NCBI GenBank assembly: GCA_028281865.1 | Contig: JANQJB010000021.1 | Span: forward strand, 1-46,642 | Direction of reading: 5' to 3' | Source of the DNA: Marinagarivorans sp. | GTDB lineage: Bacteria > Pseudomonadota > Gammaproteobacteria > Pseudomonadales > Cellvibrionaceae | DNA: 46,642 nt | Shown here: positions 26,219-36,173 of the stretch, in pieces | Layout of the letters: each line of letters starts with the position of its first letter | How positions within the stretch are numbered: position 1 is the first letter of the stretch | The notes under the pieces: model-generated | The model's input: the letters and a program-made list of their open reading frames with translations, nothing else | Told to the model about the DNA's origin: nothing | The model's database searches: none | Translations under genes and position numbers: made by a program

Positions 26219-26800
26219 TTAACGTCCTTCCTTCTCTCTTGCTTCGCGCTCCTCTTCCAATTCACGCCAAACAAGCTGACCGTAATCATCCAGCTCAATA
26301 TGAGCTTCGATTTCTTCGTCATACTCCGATGTAATTTCAATAGCGATGTCCGATATATCGCCACTCGGGTAATAGACAGCTAGAGGCGTCTCCCGATCTA
26401 GGGCCTCCTCCCAATTCCATTCTATCTCACCCACCTCAATTTTGAGTTCCACTCCCGGCGGAAACGACACCGGCGGCATATTGGGGATTTCAACCCAACC
26501 TTGATAACTCATAAGTACCCAGTAATAACGCCAACCCATATCTTCGTATTGACTGGAATCTTCCGTTTGCCATTCGGGCGGCTCGAGTCTTAACCCTACT
26601 GAATCACCAGCAAGCGTGGCCTTCTCACTAGCAAACTCGGCAATCGCCATAAACTTTTCTACGCCCTCAACCACCTGATATTCCGGGCTATTAGTATTGA
26701 CCATCACAGCGGCACCACCGATTGCAAGGCCAATAATCATGATAACGGCCATGAGTTCGAGTAGCGAAAAACCCGCCGATCTAAGCTTCACAGCCGACAT
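26219..26800 (-). CDS. gspH: Type II secretion system minor pseudopilin H
   Basis: A 193-residue GspH with leader MSAVKLRSAG and cleavage before FSLLELMAVI (Glu at +5). The periplasmic domain is acidic with an unusually Glu/Arg-rich end (REAREKEGR). It occupies the standard place between gspG and gspI, with 2 bases separating it from gspG. GspH links the tip complex to the main pseudopilus shaft. Confidence 0.88.
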   Translation of the reverse strand: MSAVKLRSAGFSLLELMAVIMIIGLAIGGAAVMVNTNSPEYQVVEGVEKFMAIAEFASEKATLAGDSVGLRLEPPEWQTEDSSQYEDMGWRYYWVLMSYQGWVEIPNMPPVSFPPGVELKIEVGEIEWNWEEALDRETPLAVYYPSGDISDIAIEITSEYDEEIEAHIELDDYGQLVWRELEEEREAREKEGR

Positions 26801-26802
26801 TT

Positions 26803-27297
26803 TTAACGGTCGTCGAGGTCATCCCAGTAGCTCAGGTCGGCATCCTCGCCTTCTCCACCCTCGACACCATCGCGGCCCAAGGTGTAAACATCAAACGGAT
26901 GTTCATCAGCCGGTGCAATGTAAACATAGGGTCGCTGCCAAGGGTCTTTAGGTAACTTTTCAATATAGCCCTCTGAAGGGAACTTGCGCGGGACAGGATC
27001 GATATCCGTTTTCGAAACAAGCGCCTCTAATCCCTGCTCTGTCGTGGGGTAGTTGTAATTGTCTAAGCGGTAACTTTGCAGTGCCGTTTTCATGGTGGCA
27101 AAGTCACCCTTGATTCGGCCAATCTGCGCGTCACCTACTTTGTCAAAAACCATCGGCCCGACAACGCCTAACATCAAACCCATGATGACGATGACCACCA
27201 TGATCTCGATAAGGCTAAAACCCCTTTGTCGTTTTAATGCCGCAGCTTTTTTGACTCCGGCTTGGGTTTTATTAACTGTCGCTTGATTAGATTTCAT
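26803..27297 (-). CDS. gspG: Type II secretion system major pseudopilin G
   Basis: A 164-residue major pseudopilin: cleavage RQRG|FSLIEIMVVIVIMGL with Glu at +5, then the conserved YPTTEQGLEALV and DPWQRPYVY segments of GspG. The acidic C-terminal end (EGGEGEDADLSYWDD) fits the calcium-binding region. The leader is 26 residues, long for this family, and an unusual KTQAGVKKAAALKRQ stretch precedes the cleavage site. GspG polymerises into the pseudopilus shaft. It lies 11 bases after gspF. Confidence 0.95.
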   Translation of the reverse strand: MKSNQATVNKTQAGVKKAAALKRQRGFSLIEIMVVIVIMGLMLGVVGPMVFDKVGDAQIGRIKGDFATMKTALQSYRLDNYNYPTTEQGLEALVSKTDIDPVPRKFPSEGYIEKLPKDPWQRPYVYIAPADEHPFDVYTLGRDGVEGGEGEDADLSYWDDLDDR

Positions 27298-27308
27298 TAT
27301 TGGTCCCC

Positions 27309-28562
27309 TTAAACCATCGAATTCATTTGGAAGATTGGTAGCATAATTGCCATAACGATTCCGCCAACTGTAACGCCCATAAATAGAATGGTGGCCGGCT
27401 CCAACAAGCTCATTAGAGTCGACAGCGTAAATTGGAGTTCCCGGTTTTGGTTGCGCGCCGCATGCACTAACTGCTCAGCAAGCTCACCATTTTGCTCCCC
27501 ACTGGCCGCCATTTGCACTAACAACGGAGGAAACTCACGGCTTTGATCCAGCGCCTTGTGCAAGCTCATACCCTCTTTAACTGACACCGCCACCTCACTC
27601 GCCGCAGCCTGGATATGGCGGTTGGATACCACCTGAGACGCTATACGCAAACCGTCGAGAAGTGGTACTCCACTTTTGGTTAACAAACCCAGAGTACTCG
27701 AATAGCGGGATGCTTCCGCAGTGCGAGTTAGCTCTCCAACTAAAGGCCATTTTAAAATAAATGCGTGCCATTTTTTTTGCCGTTTCGGTTCTTTGAGCAT
27801 CGCCGAAAAACCCAAAATCAGTAAAACAATGCCAATGAGCGTATAAATCCCATAGTTGACCGTATAGTCGCTAACAGCAATTAGAATTTCGGTTATTTTG
27901 GGTAGCTGCTGTTGCTGAGACTCAAAAATGCCAACAAGCTTTGGCACAACAAAAGCCATCAAACCCGCCACGACAGAAAAACTCACCAGTAACAGCACAA
28001 TAGGGTAAATCATCGCCGCTTTAATTTTTTGCCGCGTTTCTTGGCTCATTTCCGCGTATTCGGCTAGCTGCTCAAGTACCGGCCCAAGATAACCTGAACT
28101 CTCACCCGCTTTTACCATCGCGCGGTAAAGATTGTCGAACGCACGCGGAGACTCTGCCATTGCCTGCGTCAGCGATAAACCCTCAAGCACACGCGAACGA
28201 ACCTGCAAAATCAAACTTTTAATCGTCGGGTTGCGACTTTGATTTGCACAAGCAGCCAATACCTCATCGAGAGGCAAACCCGATTGCACAAGGGAGGCGA
28301 GTTGCCGTGTTACCAAGCACAAATCTTTGTGTTTGAGTTTCGGCCCACGGTTGCTGCCTCCAAATGAGAAGCCTAACGGACCAGCGGATTTTTGAGCTTT
28401 ACCTTTGCGGCTAGAAACTTTTTTAACCGAGCTTTTGACTTCGAGAGGGCGCAATTGTTTTTGCCGCAGTAATGTACGGACTTGCCGCTCAGAGTCACCT
28501 TCGAGAACGCCTTTAACAGTCTTTCCTTTGGCATCCAATGCCTGATAACTATAAGCGCCCAT
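27309..28562 (-). CDS. gspF: Type II secretion system inner-membrane protein F
   Basis: A 417-residue GspF with N-terminal YSYQALDAKGKTVKG and the two repeated F domains, each followed by membrane helices (near 183-203, 234-254 and 387-410). A basic, Lys/Ser/Gly-rich insert lies at about 44-66. GspF is the polytopic core of the assembly platform, contacting GspE and GspL. It starts 6 bases after the gspE stop. Confidence 0.95.
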   Translation of the reverse strand: MGAYSYQALDAKGKTVKGVLEGDSERQVRTLLRQKQLRPLEVKSSVKKVSSRKGKAQKSAGPLGFSFGGSNRGPKLKHKDLCLVTRQLASLVQSGLPLDEVLAACANQSRNPTIKSLILQVRSRVLEGLSLTQAMAESPRAFDNLYRAMVKAGESSGYLGPVLEQLAEYAEMSQETRQKIKAAMIYPIVLLLVSFSVVAGLMAFVVPKLVGIFESQQQQLPKITEILIAVSDYTVNYGIYTLIGIVLLILGFSAMLKEPKRQKKWHAFILKWPLVGELTRTAEASRYSSTLGLLTKSGVPLLDGLRIASQVVSNRHIQAAASEVAVSVKEGMSLHKALDQSREFPPLLVQMAASGEQNGELAEQLVHAARNQNRELQFTLSTLMSLLEPATILFMGVTVGGIVMAIMLPIFQMNSMV

Positions 28563-28568
28563 AATTGA

Positions 28569-30125
28569 CTAGGTCGTAACGGTTACGCGCAACAGTTCTT
28601 CAACGCTTGTGATCCCGACCAACACTTTATCCCGGCCATCCGCATCAATCGGACGACTGCGCGTACGCGCGTGTTCAAGCATTTGTTGCTCACCGACACC
28701 CTCGTGAATTAACTGGCGCAATTCATCGTCAACAGGAATAAGTTCATAGATGCCTGTTCGACCGCGATAACCGGTAAAATGACATTTTTCGCAGCCGTTC
28801 GCACGGTAAATGGGGGTGCCGGCTGGGATTTTAACGCGCTCTTCTTCACTTTCACCCGTTTCGTAGGGCTCTTTGCAGTCTTTACACAATACACGCACAA
28901 GACGCTGCGCTATTAACGCTTCTAAGCTCGACGAAAGCAAAAACGGCTCAATCCCCAGGTCACCGAGGCGTGTGACGGCGCCGATGGCCGTATTAGTATG
29001 TAAGGTCGAGAGCAACAGATGACCGGTTAAACTTGCTTGTACAGCAATCGATGCAGTTTCTTTGTCGCGAATCTCACCGATCATAACCACATCGGGGTCC
29101 TGGCGCAGGATGGCTCTCAGCCCTCGCACAAAGGTCATATCAACCTTGTTGTTGACCTGTGTTTGGCCGATACCTGGCAAGAGATATTCAACCGGATCTT
29201 CAACCGTGAGGATATTGCGCTCTGGGCTATTGAGATAACTCAACCCTGAATATAGCGACGTAGTTTTACCCGAACCTGTAGGGCCTGTGACGAGAATAAT
29301 GCCATGCGGTTTTGCCAACGCTTCTTTAAAATCCTCAAGGACCTGCTGGGGCATATTGAGCTGTTCTAGAGAGAGCGCTCCGGCAGACTGGTCGAGAATA
29401 CGTAATACCGTGCGTTCGCCATGTGCAGAGGGCATTGTCGAAACACGAATATCAACCGCGTGGCCGGCAAGTTTTACGGTAATTCGCCCATCCTGAGGAA
29501 TCCGCTTCTCGGCAATATCCAAACGCGCCATCACCTTTAAACGCGACACAAGCACGGGACCGAGTTGGGCCTTCGGTGATAGTACTTCCTTCATCACGCC
29601 ATCGATACGAAACCGAACTGATACGCGATCTTCGAAAGGTTCTACGTGGATATCCGAAGCTTGTTCTTGAACCGCCTGTGAGAGTATCGCGTTGATTAGG
29701 CGGATAACCGGAGCATCGGCATCACCAGTGAGCAGTTCGCTATCTTCGGGGATATCTTCAGCTAATGCAGACAAGTCAAACTCAGCACCCATATCCTCAG
29801 CGGCTTGTTGCGCTTCGCCATCTGCGCTTTGATAAACCTTCGATAACTTATCGGTAAACGCTTTTTCGTCAAGCTCTACCGTGTCATACGCTTTACCACA
29901 ATGGCGTCGTAACTCCGCCAAAACCTCGAGGCTCGGCGTGCCGGTATAGAAAATTGACTCTTCGTCGATAATGACGTTGTTGGTTTGCGCAAAAGCAAAC
30001 GGCACACGAGTTCGCGAAATCTCTTCATCGCCAATCTCTTCAAGCGGAGCACCGGATAGGCCCTCGATATTGAGTGACTGGCTATCGTCTTCCGGATTAT
30101 CGTGATGCAGTTCATTCATCGTCAT
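28569..30125 (-). CDS. gspE: Type II secretion ATPase E
   Basis: A 518-residue secretion ATPase. Walker A GPTGSGKT is at 281-288, the Asp box near 303-312, Walker B region DPDVVMIGE at 343-351, and a zinc-binding tetracysteine (Cys414, 417, 445, 448) in the C-terminal domain. The N-terminal domain (1-130) is acidic and divergent; it would bind GspL. The enzyme powers pseudopilus assembly at the cytoplasmic face. It lies between gspD and gspF with only 8 and 6 bases of spacing. Confidence 0.96.
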   Translation of the reverse strand: MTMNELHHDNPEDDSQSLNIEGLSGAPLEEIGDEEISRTRVPFAFAQTNNVIIDEESIFYTGTPSLEVLAELRRHCGKAYDTVELDEKAFTDKLSKVYQSADGEAQQAAEDMGAEFDLSALAEDIPEDSELLTGDADAPVIRLINAILSQAVQEQASDIHVEPFEDRVSVRFRIDGVMKEVLSPKAQLGPVLVSRLKVMARLDIAEKRIPQDGRITVKLAGHAVDIRVSTMPSAHGERTVLRILDQSAGALSLEQLNMPQQVLEDFKEALAKPHGIILVTGPTGSGKTTSLYSGLSYLNSPERNILTVEDPVEYLLPGIGQTQVNNKVDMTFVRGLRAILRQDPDVVMIGEIRDKETASIAVQASLTGHLLLSTLHTNTAIGAVTRLGDLGIEPFLLSSSLEALIAQRLVRVLCKDCKEPYETGESEEERVKIPAGTPIYRANGCEKCHFTGYRGRTGIYELIPVDDELRQLIHEGVGEQQMLEHARTRSRPIDADGRDKVLVGITSVEELLRVTVTT

Positions 30126-30133
30126 TGCGCCTG

Positions 30134-32170
30134 TTATTCCGCTTCGCCAGCCTCGCCTTCAGCCTGGTTATCAGTTGATTCGACTTTCTCAACCTTGTAC
30201 GGCTTGTCATCATAAGGTAAATCAAACTCCGACAGTTCAGGCATCAGCGGCATATTGTTATTTTTGAAACGCAAAAACCCTTGCTTGCGCAGCTCAAGCT
30301 GGCGCTCACGAATATAGCGATACTTCTCCGCCGTTGCTCCGGTTAGTTCTTCATCTTCACGAATTATCGAAGCGCGGATAAAAACAGCCATATTCGACAC
30401 GGTATTATTCTTCGTGCTCGAACGGAAAAAGCGACCAACCAACGGTAAGCGCCCCAAGATAGGCACTCGGCCCTCAGATTGATTAGCCTCGTCCTGCATC
30501 AAACCACCCATAACAATAATTTCACCGTCAGCCGCCATAACCTGCGTCTCTATTTTGCGCTGATTAGTGATTACATCCGAGGCACTTGCACTGGGGGAGA
30601 TGCTCGAAACTTCCTGAGCAATATCAAGAATAACTTTGTCTCCCTCGTTGACATGAGGGGTGACTTTTAAAGTAATACCAACATCTTGCCGCTGAATGGT
30701 TTGGAAGGGACTTGCTGTACCGGTGCCAGTGTTGGTAAAACTACCGGTAACAAACGGAACGTTTTGACCAACCGAAAATGATGCTTCGTTGTTGTCCATG
30801 GTCAACAGCGTGGGTGTCGAAAGCACATTGCTTTTGGTATCGGACTCAAGTGCCTTAATAATCATGCCAAAATCAATGTCTTCGTTGGTGCCAAGCAAAC
30901 CAAATATCTGCCCCTGCCCGGCACCGGCCAATGCGCCGGCCAAATTGGTTAAGTTCTGAATATCCTCGTCCGAGCCGGATTCTTGACCTTCTTCAGTTGC
31001 TCCCTGCAGCGCCACTCCCAGAATGCCTGCTGCAGAGTCTCCAGCGACCGAACTACCAAAAGCGGCTTCCTCCTTCTCGCGGAAGAAATACTCAAAGCCC
31101 AAATTGCGCCCAGTATCTTCGTTTAGCTCAACGATGATCGCTTCAACCAAAACTTGCGCGCGCCTAATGTCTAAACGAGCAACGACCTCTAGCAACGCAT
31201 CGAGCGTGTCACCTTCAGCCGTAATCAAAAGCGCGTTGGTGTCTTCGTCCGCCTCAACCGTCGCCCCTGTTTGCTTTGTAGCTTTGCTGTCACCTCCAGC
31301 AGGGCCAAGTTTCGACATATTAGCCACGACTTTGGTTAATATTTCTGCGGTTGGCTTAGCCTTGGCGTAATTTAGGTAGATAACGCGAACGCTGCCCGAT
31401 TGCGCCTTCGGTCTGTCTAAACGGCGAATCAGCTGTTTGATGCGCTCACGCTGTAAATCTTCGCCGGTGACCAGTATTGCGTTATTGCGCTTATCGGCAA
31501 TCAGCGAGACTTTGTTGGCACTCGCACTACTCGCTTTCTGCTGGTTTTTCTCTAACTTATCTAGCGTAGAGACCATGTCTTCCGCATTCGCGTACTTCAG
31601 CTCAACAATTTCAGTTACAGGCATCGCCGACTTATCAATACGCTCAATTAAGTCGCGAATGCGATCGATATTGGCTTTGAAGTCGGAAATCACAATGGCA
31701 TTAGCAGGGTCATATGCAGCGAGATGAGAATGCTGGGGCACCAAGGGCCGAATAACCGGCAAAACTTTCGCTGCGGCGATATTTTGCAGTTGAATCACCT
31801 GAGTAATAAAGCCCTCTTCACTCGTCTCTCCATCGGTAACCGGCACTGGTGATGAACGAGCGTCTTTCATCGGTACAACGCGAATTAAGCCATCGGAATC
31901 TATAGTTGTGAAATCGCTAACTTCTAAGACGGTACGAAATAAATCGAGTAGCTCTTCCTCGGTCAAAGGCTTGGACGATATCACCTTAACTCGCCCCTTA
32001 ACCCGCGGGTCGATGATGATGGTTCTGCCGGTGACATCGGCGATGAATTTAATCACCTCCTGGATATCGGAGTCTTTAAAATTAACTGTCCAAGTTTGCT
32101 GCCCACTAACCGACAGAGGTAGCAACAGTACTACACTTAAAAAACTTGGAACTACAATGCGTTTTAACAC
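30134..32170 (-). CDS. gspD: Type II secretion system secretin D
   Basis: A 678-residue outer-membrane secretin. A signal peptide (about 1-23, ending VSGQQ) is followed by N0 (TWTVNFKDSDIQEVIKFIAD), three N domains with the repeated V-x-L-x-N/Y-A-x-A pattern, and the secretin pore (from about 335; STPTLLTMDN, NVPFVTG, VPILGRLPLVGRFF). The C-terminal tail is acidic (EGEAGEAE) and may serve pilotin binding. It forms the exit channel for folded exoproteins. It follows gspC by 13 bases. Confidence 0.96.
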   Translation of the reverse strand: MLKRIVVPSFLSVVLLLPLSVSGQQTWTVNFKDSDIQEVIKFIADVTGRTIIIDPRVKGRVKVISSKPLTEEELLDLFRTVLEVSDFTTIDSDGLIRVVPMKDARSSPVPVTDGETSEEGFITQVIQLQNIAAAKVLPVIRPLVPQHSHLAAYDPANAIVISDFKANIDRIRDLIERIDKSAMPVTEIVELKYANAEDMVSTLDKLEKNQQKASSASANKVSLIADKRNNAILVTGEDLQRERIKQLIRRLDRPKAQSGSVRVIYLNYAKAKPTAEILTKVVANMSKLGPAGGDSKATKQTGATVEADEDTNALLITAEGDTLDALLEVVARLDIRRAQVLVEAIIVELNEDTGRNLGFEYFFREKEEAAFGSSVAGDSAAGILGVALQGATEEGQESGSDEDIQNLTNLAGALAGAGQGQIFGLLGTNEDIDFGMIIKALESDTKSNVLSTPTLLTMDNNEASFSVGQNVPFVTGSFTNTGTGTASPFQTIQRQDVGITLKVTPHVNEGDKVILDIAQEVSSISPSASASDVITNQRKIETQVMAADGEIIVMGGLMQDEANQSEGRVPILGRLPLVGRFFRSSTKNNTVSNMAVFIRASIIREDEELTGATAEKYRYIRERQLELRKQGFLRFKNNNMPLMPELSEFDLPYDDKPYKVEKVESTDNQAEGEAGEAE

Positions 32171-32183
32171 CCAGTTTTCTCCA

Positions 32184-33143
32184 TCAATCGCCTAAGCGAA
32201 TTTCTATATATTGCGTTGAGCCATCCCGAAGGACTTCTAAATTAGCTTCAGTCGCCGTCTTTAACGCCTGATAAACTTCGCGAACTTTGGCTGGCTCGTT
32301 TACTTCAATACCATTGACCGAAACCACAATATCATCATTCTTTAAGCCGACCTGGTCAAACAGCTCGCGCTTACGCCCAGGCCGAACTTTGTAACCAATC
32401 ATCCGACCTTCTTCAGTAGCAACCATAAACCGTACAACATCGCTGATACTTTTAACCTGAAAGACGTCTTCTTTCTTAACGGTGACTTGCTTTTTGTCTG
32501 AAGGTGGCCGAACCGGTCTCGAACGCGCCGGCGGAGTGTAGGTTCCGGTCGCAAACTTTTTCCCGTCCTCGCCGTAGAGCCATAAAGCCTCTTTTTCACC
32601 GTTATTATCCAATATTACTCGCAGGTCTTCGACACGATGCAGTGTCACTTTGCCGGACACACCCGAGATTTCCTCGCCTATACGATAGAGTTTTTGATTG
32701 TTAGTCTCGCCAATAATAGCGGAAGCTTTTTGAGGGTCACTACTATTGATTACCCCTTGAAGCTTCAAATTCAATTTGGTTATCTTATTAACTTCTTCGT
32801 CAACAATGACCGGTTTTTTTTCCTCTTGCTGCTGAGCGGCAAGCACTGGGTCGTATTCACCGAATAAATGCGTTTCTTGCAATGCCACGATATCAATACT
32901 TTCGCCACCAGCTGCACTGCTAGCAGGACTTATAGGGGCTATAGGGGCTGGGGGAGAAGAAGGTGGGGGAAAAACAACCCAAACGAGCTGTGCAAGGCTG
33001 CGGCAGAGCCAGATGAAAATAAAGACCATAGCAAGTGCACGCCACCGCGCGATTGGTACGCGGCTTAACGTCGCAGCCACCTGTGCAAACACCGCGTTAG
33101 CGCTTGCAACAAAAGAGCTTTCAGCTGCGCGTAACCCGCTCAT
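32184..33143 (-). CDS. gspC: Type II secretion system protein C with PDZ domain
   Basis: A 319-residue GspC: one membrane helix (about 37-57), a Pro/Ala-rich linker (PPPSSPPAPIAPISPASSAA), the homology region contacting GspD (about 84-180) and a C-terminal PDZ domain (about 225-318; VRPGRKRELFDQVGLKNDD). GspC connects the inner platform to the secretin and helps choose substrates. It is the first gene of the operon and starts with ATG at 33143, with GAGG a few bases before. The operon promoter should lie in the spacer at 33144-33594. Confidence 0.94.
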   Translation of the reverse strand: MSGLRAAESSFVASANAVFAQVAATLSRVPIARWRALAMVFIFIWLCRSLAQLVWVVFPPPSSPPAPIAPISPASSAAGGESIDIVALQETHLFGEYDPVLAAQQQEEKKPVIVDEEVNKITKLNLKLQGVINSSDPQKASAIIGETNNQKLYRIGEEISGVSGKVTLHRVEDLRVILDNNGEKEALWLYGEDGKKFATGTYTPPARSRPVRPPSDKKQVTVKKEDVFQVKSISDVVRFMVATEEGRMIGYKVRPGRKRELFDQVGLKNDDIVVSVNGIEVNEPAKVREVYQALKTATEANLEVLRDGSTQYIEIRLGD

Positions 33144-33594
33144 ACGCGTTTGCCTCGAAAGAATGTGTCACTCATTATTAACATGATTAACTTTAGAAAT
33201 CGCATAGTAACCGTTTTAACATCCAACTACGATTGCATGCGATTTTGGCACGCAGAAATCCCAGTTATTACCAAACTCTAGCATCCTTGGGACCCCGGTC
33301 GCGCAACAATGCGCTCAGAACAACCAGAATTCCTAATCATTAGTCAATGATGCATAAAGCGCGACAATATGTCGCAAATCACCTTTAGCTGCAACGACTT
33401 TTCTTCCGTTTCTGCCCATCAACTTTAAATATAGCGGGTTGAAGCTGCAGAATGCGTTCGCGTTACCAAAAAATAGGCCGTGTAGCACAACCACGGTCGC
33501 TTGTACTCGAAAGGTCCAGTCGGTATGCTTCGCGTTCTGTACCTAAGCGATTTAAAGCGGGTTCTATGCACTACGAGGGTTCAGACCGCACACT
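33144..33594. other. Intergenic region between the divergent gsp operon and 33595 gene
   Basis: A 451-base spacer that must drive gspC leftward and the small gene plus gshA rightward. I could not point to a convincing promoter. Short AT-rich stretches near 33175-33200 are the most promoter-like for gspC. No coding pattern was seen. Confidence 0.5.
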
Positions 33595-33843
33595 ATGAAA
33601 GAAGTTTATATTTTGCAAAACCAGAATAGCGAGTACCTTAGCCGACAGGGCGAGTGGCTAGATGGAAGCGATTCGAGCAGTTTGTTCTATACACCCCATA
33701 AAGACGTTGCCATTAATACGCGTGTGGAACAAACTATTAAAGACCCAACACTAAGAGTTCAATTAGTGGAAAGCCAGCTAGACGAAAAGTCTAATCCAAC
33801 AATTCAAGTGCAAACAGCTGAACTCGAACTCGAAGCCGGCTAG
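33595..33843 (+). CDS. Small conserved-looking hypothetical protein
   Basis: An 82-residue soluble protein (MKEVYILQNQNSEYL...) with an acidic end. It contains a pattern QGEWLDGSDSSSLFYTPHKDVAINTRVEQTI that looks like a short folded domain rather than random sequence. The ribosome site is weak. It ends 21 bases before gshA on the same strand, so co-transcription is likely. Function unknown; the family is not recognised. Confidence 0.55.
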   Translation: MKEVYILQNQNSEYLSRQGEWLDGSDSSSLFYTPHKDVAINTRVEQTIKDPTLRVQLVESQLDEKSNPTIQVQTAELELEAG

Positions 33844-33864
33844 CGCTGTTAACGAGATTTTGCG

Positions 33865-35490
33865 ATGTCTGCCAATTCGACAGCGCCCCTAGAAGTTCCT
33901 AACGCCCTATTTGCAAAAGATAACGCCGCACTGCTCAGCGGAATCTTACGTGGCATCGAGAAGGAGAGCTTGCGCACTACTCCGCAAAATACCATCGCCA
34001 ACTCCAAGCACCCAGAAGCTCTCGGTTCAGCGCTCTCGCACCCCCAAATCACCACAGATTTTAGCGAGGCCTTGGTCGAATTTATTACGCCGCCGTCGCA
34101 CAGCCGACAGGCATTAATGGCTTACCTGGAGGATGTTCATCGCTTCACTTATCAAAACCTAGGCGAAGAAATCCTGTGGAATAACTCAATACCCTGCCGA
34201 GTTGAAAACGAAGCAACAATTCCAATCGCCCAGTACGGCAATTCCAATCGCGGACTGATGAAGACCATCTATCGCGTAGGCTTGAGCCACCGTTACGGAA
34301 AAACTATGCAGACTGTCGCAGGCCTGCATTACAATTTTTCTCTGCCGAAGACATTTTGGGCATTTTTACATCAGCATGAACAAAGCGTCGAAGACCTAAA
34401 CTCCTTCACCACGCGGCGCTATTTCGATTTGATCCGAAATTTTCGTCGTTACTATTGGCTACTACTGTATTTATTTGGCGCATCGCCGGCAATGTGCCGC
34501 AGCTTCGTTGAAGGCCGCGCTCATCAATTACAAGTGTTGCCGCACCACTCTCAAACGCTATACCTCCCATTCGCGACCTCGCTGCGCATGGGAGATCTCG
34601 GCTATCAAAGCGCAGCACAAGAGGATCTGTTTGTCTGTTACAACACTCAGGCCACATATGTAAAAACTCTCATCGATGCGATCAACACCCCTTTCGCGCC
34701 GTATGAAGAAATCGGTTTACGCGATGGGTCTGGCAATTTCAAACAACTCAACACCGGTGTACTGCAAATCGAAAATGAGTTTTACAGCCCCATTCGACCT
34801 AAGCGCACGTCAAACCCCGGCGAGACCGCTCTGACAGCACTGTGTCGCAGAGGCGTCGAATACATCGAAGTTCGCTGCCTCGATTTGGACCCTTTTACCC
34901 CCTTAGGCTTTGGCTTAGAACACAGTCACTTTATTGATACCTTTCTTCTATTCTGCCTATTTAAACCCAGCCCGGCGTGTGACCAAGACGAGTTCGCACG
35001 CATTCTTAATCGCCAGAAAACGGTCGTGACTGAGGGCCGTAAACCTGGATTAACCCTCGAAGACGACTCAGGGAGTCCCATATCACTCAAAAAATGGGGC
35101 GAAGAAATAATCGGTGAAATGCAAACTGTAGCGGAATTGTTGGATACTAATTGTCGTGACAACCCTGAGTGTAAAGAGAACTCTCACGCGCATTCGCTCC
35201 AGTTACAACTCGCCAAGGTGCTCGACGCTGGCCTTACACCTTCTGCACAAATTTTGAGTGCACTACAAAATGATCAATTAGGATTTATCGGATGGGCGGA
35301 GAAGCTTTCGCGCAAGCACCGAGAGGCACTCCTCTCTAATCCGCTCGAAGATCATTTGAAGAAGCGCTTTCAGGACATGGCAACAGAATCATTGCGCTTA
35401 CAAGCTCAAGAGGAAGCTAAACCACAGGCGGAGTTTGATCTTTATTTAAAAGACTATTATCGCCAATACAGCGCTTGCAACGAACGCTAA
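33865..35490 (+). CDS. gshA: Glutamate-cysteine ligase
   Basis: A 541-residue enzyme of the GshA (proteobacterial type 1) family, a little longer than the E. coli protein (about 518). It catalyses ATP-dependent joining of glutamate and cysteine, the first and rate-limiting step of glutathione synthesis in the cytoplasm. Visible hallmarks: GIEKESLRTT (about 33-42), HPQITTDFSEALVEFITP (about 57-74), FSLPKTFW and the LNTGVLQIENEFYSPIRPKR stretch. The start ATG at 33865 agrees with the family. It has no gshB neighbour here. Confidence 0.97.
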   Translation: MSANSTAPLEVPNALFAKDNAALLSGILRGIEKESLRTTPQNTIANSKHPEALGSALSHPQITTDFSEALVEFITPPSHSRQALMAYLEDVHRFTYQNLGEEILWNNSIPCRVENEATIPIAQYGNSNRGLMKTIYRVGLSHRYGKTMQTVAGLHYNFSLPKTFWAFLHQHEQSVEDLNSFTTRRYFDLIRNFRRYYWLLLYLFGASPAMCRSFVEGRAHQLQVLPHHSQTLYLPFATSLRMGDLGYQSAAQEDLFVCYNTQATYVKTLIDAINTPFAPYEEIGLRDGSGNFKQLNTGVLQIENEFYSPIRPKRTSNPGETALTALCRRGVEYIEVRCLDLDPFTPLGFGLEHSHFIDTFLLFCLFKPSPACDQDEFARILNRQKTVVTEGRKPGLTLEDDSGSPISLKKWGEEIIGEMQTVAELLDTNCRDNPECKENSHAHSLQLQLAKVLDAGLTPSAQILSALQNDQLGFIGWAEKLSRKHREALLSNPLEDHLKKRFQDMATESLRLQAQEEAKPQAEFDLYLKDYYRQYSACNER

Positions 35491-35519
35491 GGCACCTCTG
35501 AATAACGCGAATGTTTTTG

Positions 35520-35933
35520 CTACTGCTGAACGATTAAACGATTGAAGTAAAGATCGACAATCCCGTCAAGCCCATCTTCTTCTTCGATAATTTCTCGAAT
35601 CTGGCGCAGTGCTTCTGCTCGCAAAGCCTCTTTCCCTTCTTGCGAATTGATACTGTCATCGGTTTGACTAGCGAATAACAACACCAAATTGTTGCGGATG
35701 TAGGGTAGATGATGGCGGACAGCATTTGCAGCTGCAGGGCTAGACAACCTCACTGTGACATCAGCCTTGAGATACTTTAAGCGCCCGCCTCCACCATAGT
35801 TCACTACAAACGAGGGTTTAAGTGGTAGATAGATAGCGCGTTTTTTTAATACAGCGACGGTATCCTCGCCATTAGCCAGAGCTGCCAGCGGGCTAGCAAA
35901 AATTAACATCAGAACCAGCGCTTTAAACTTCAT
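35520..35933 (-). CDS. FliL-like exported protein
   Basis: A 137-residue protein with a signal peptide (cleavage near LAALANG, about residue 21) and a domain resembling FliL: YLPLKPSFVVNY, YLKADVTVRL, HHLPYIRNNLVLLFAS and the helix ending VDLYFNRLIVQ. FliL sits by the flagellar stator and modulates torque. Here the signal is cleavable rather than a membrane anchor, and no flagellar genes are nearby. It is convergent with gshA, 29 bases away. Its role is uncertain; it may associate with another ion-driven stator. Confidence 0.82.
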   Translation of the reverse strand: MKFKALVLMLIFASPLAALANGEDTVAVLKKRAIYLPLKPSFVVNYGGGGRLKYLKADVTVRLSSPAAANAVRHHLPYIRNNLVLLFASQTDDSINSQEGKEALRAEALRQIREIIEEEDGLDGIVDLYFNRLIVQQ

Positions 35934-36173
35934 ATCTCACCTGAATTTTCTTCTCTCCTGTCTTTAAAGCTTAGTACCATATTGATAACCCGACACAATC
36001 GCCTTTATCACTTGACTCAAAACAAATAGAGCATTTTCTGCAAGCCATTACCCAGGAACTTTGACCAACTTTCGTCTTCTAATCGCCGCAACGTTATTCC
36101 AAATGCGCTAGTATTAGCGTTTTATGATGATCCCGGCGTTAACCGCGCAATTACCTCGAAGTCGGTTTTACCT

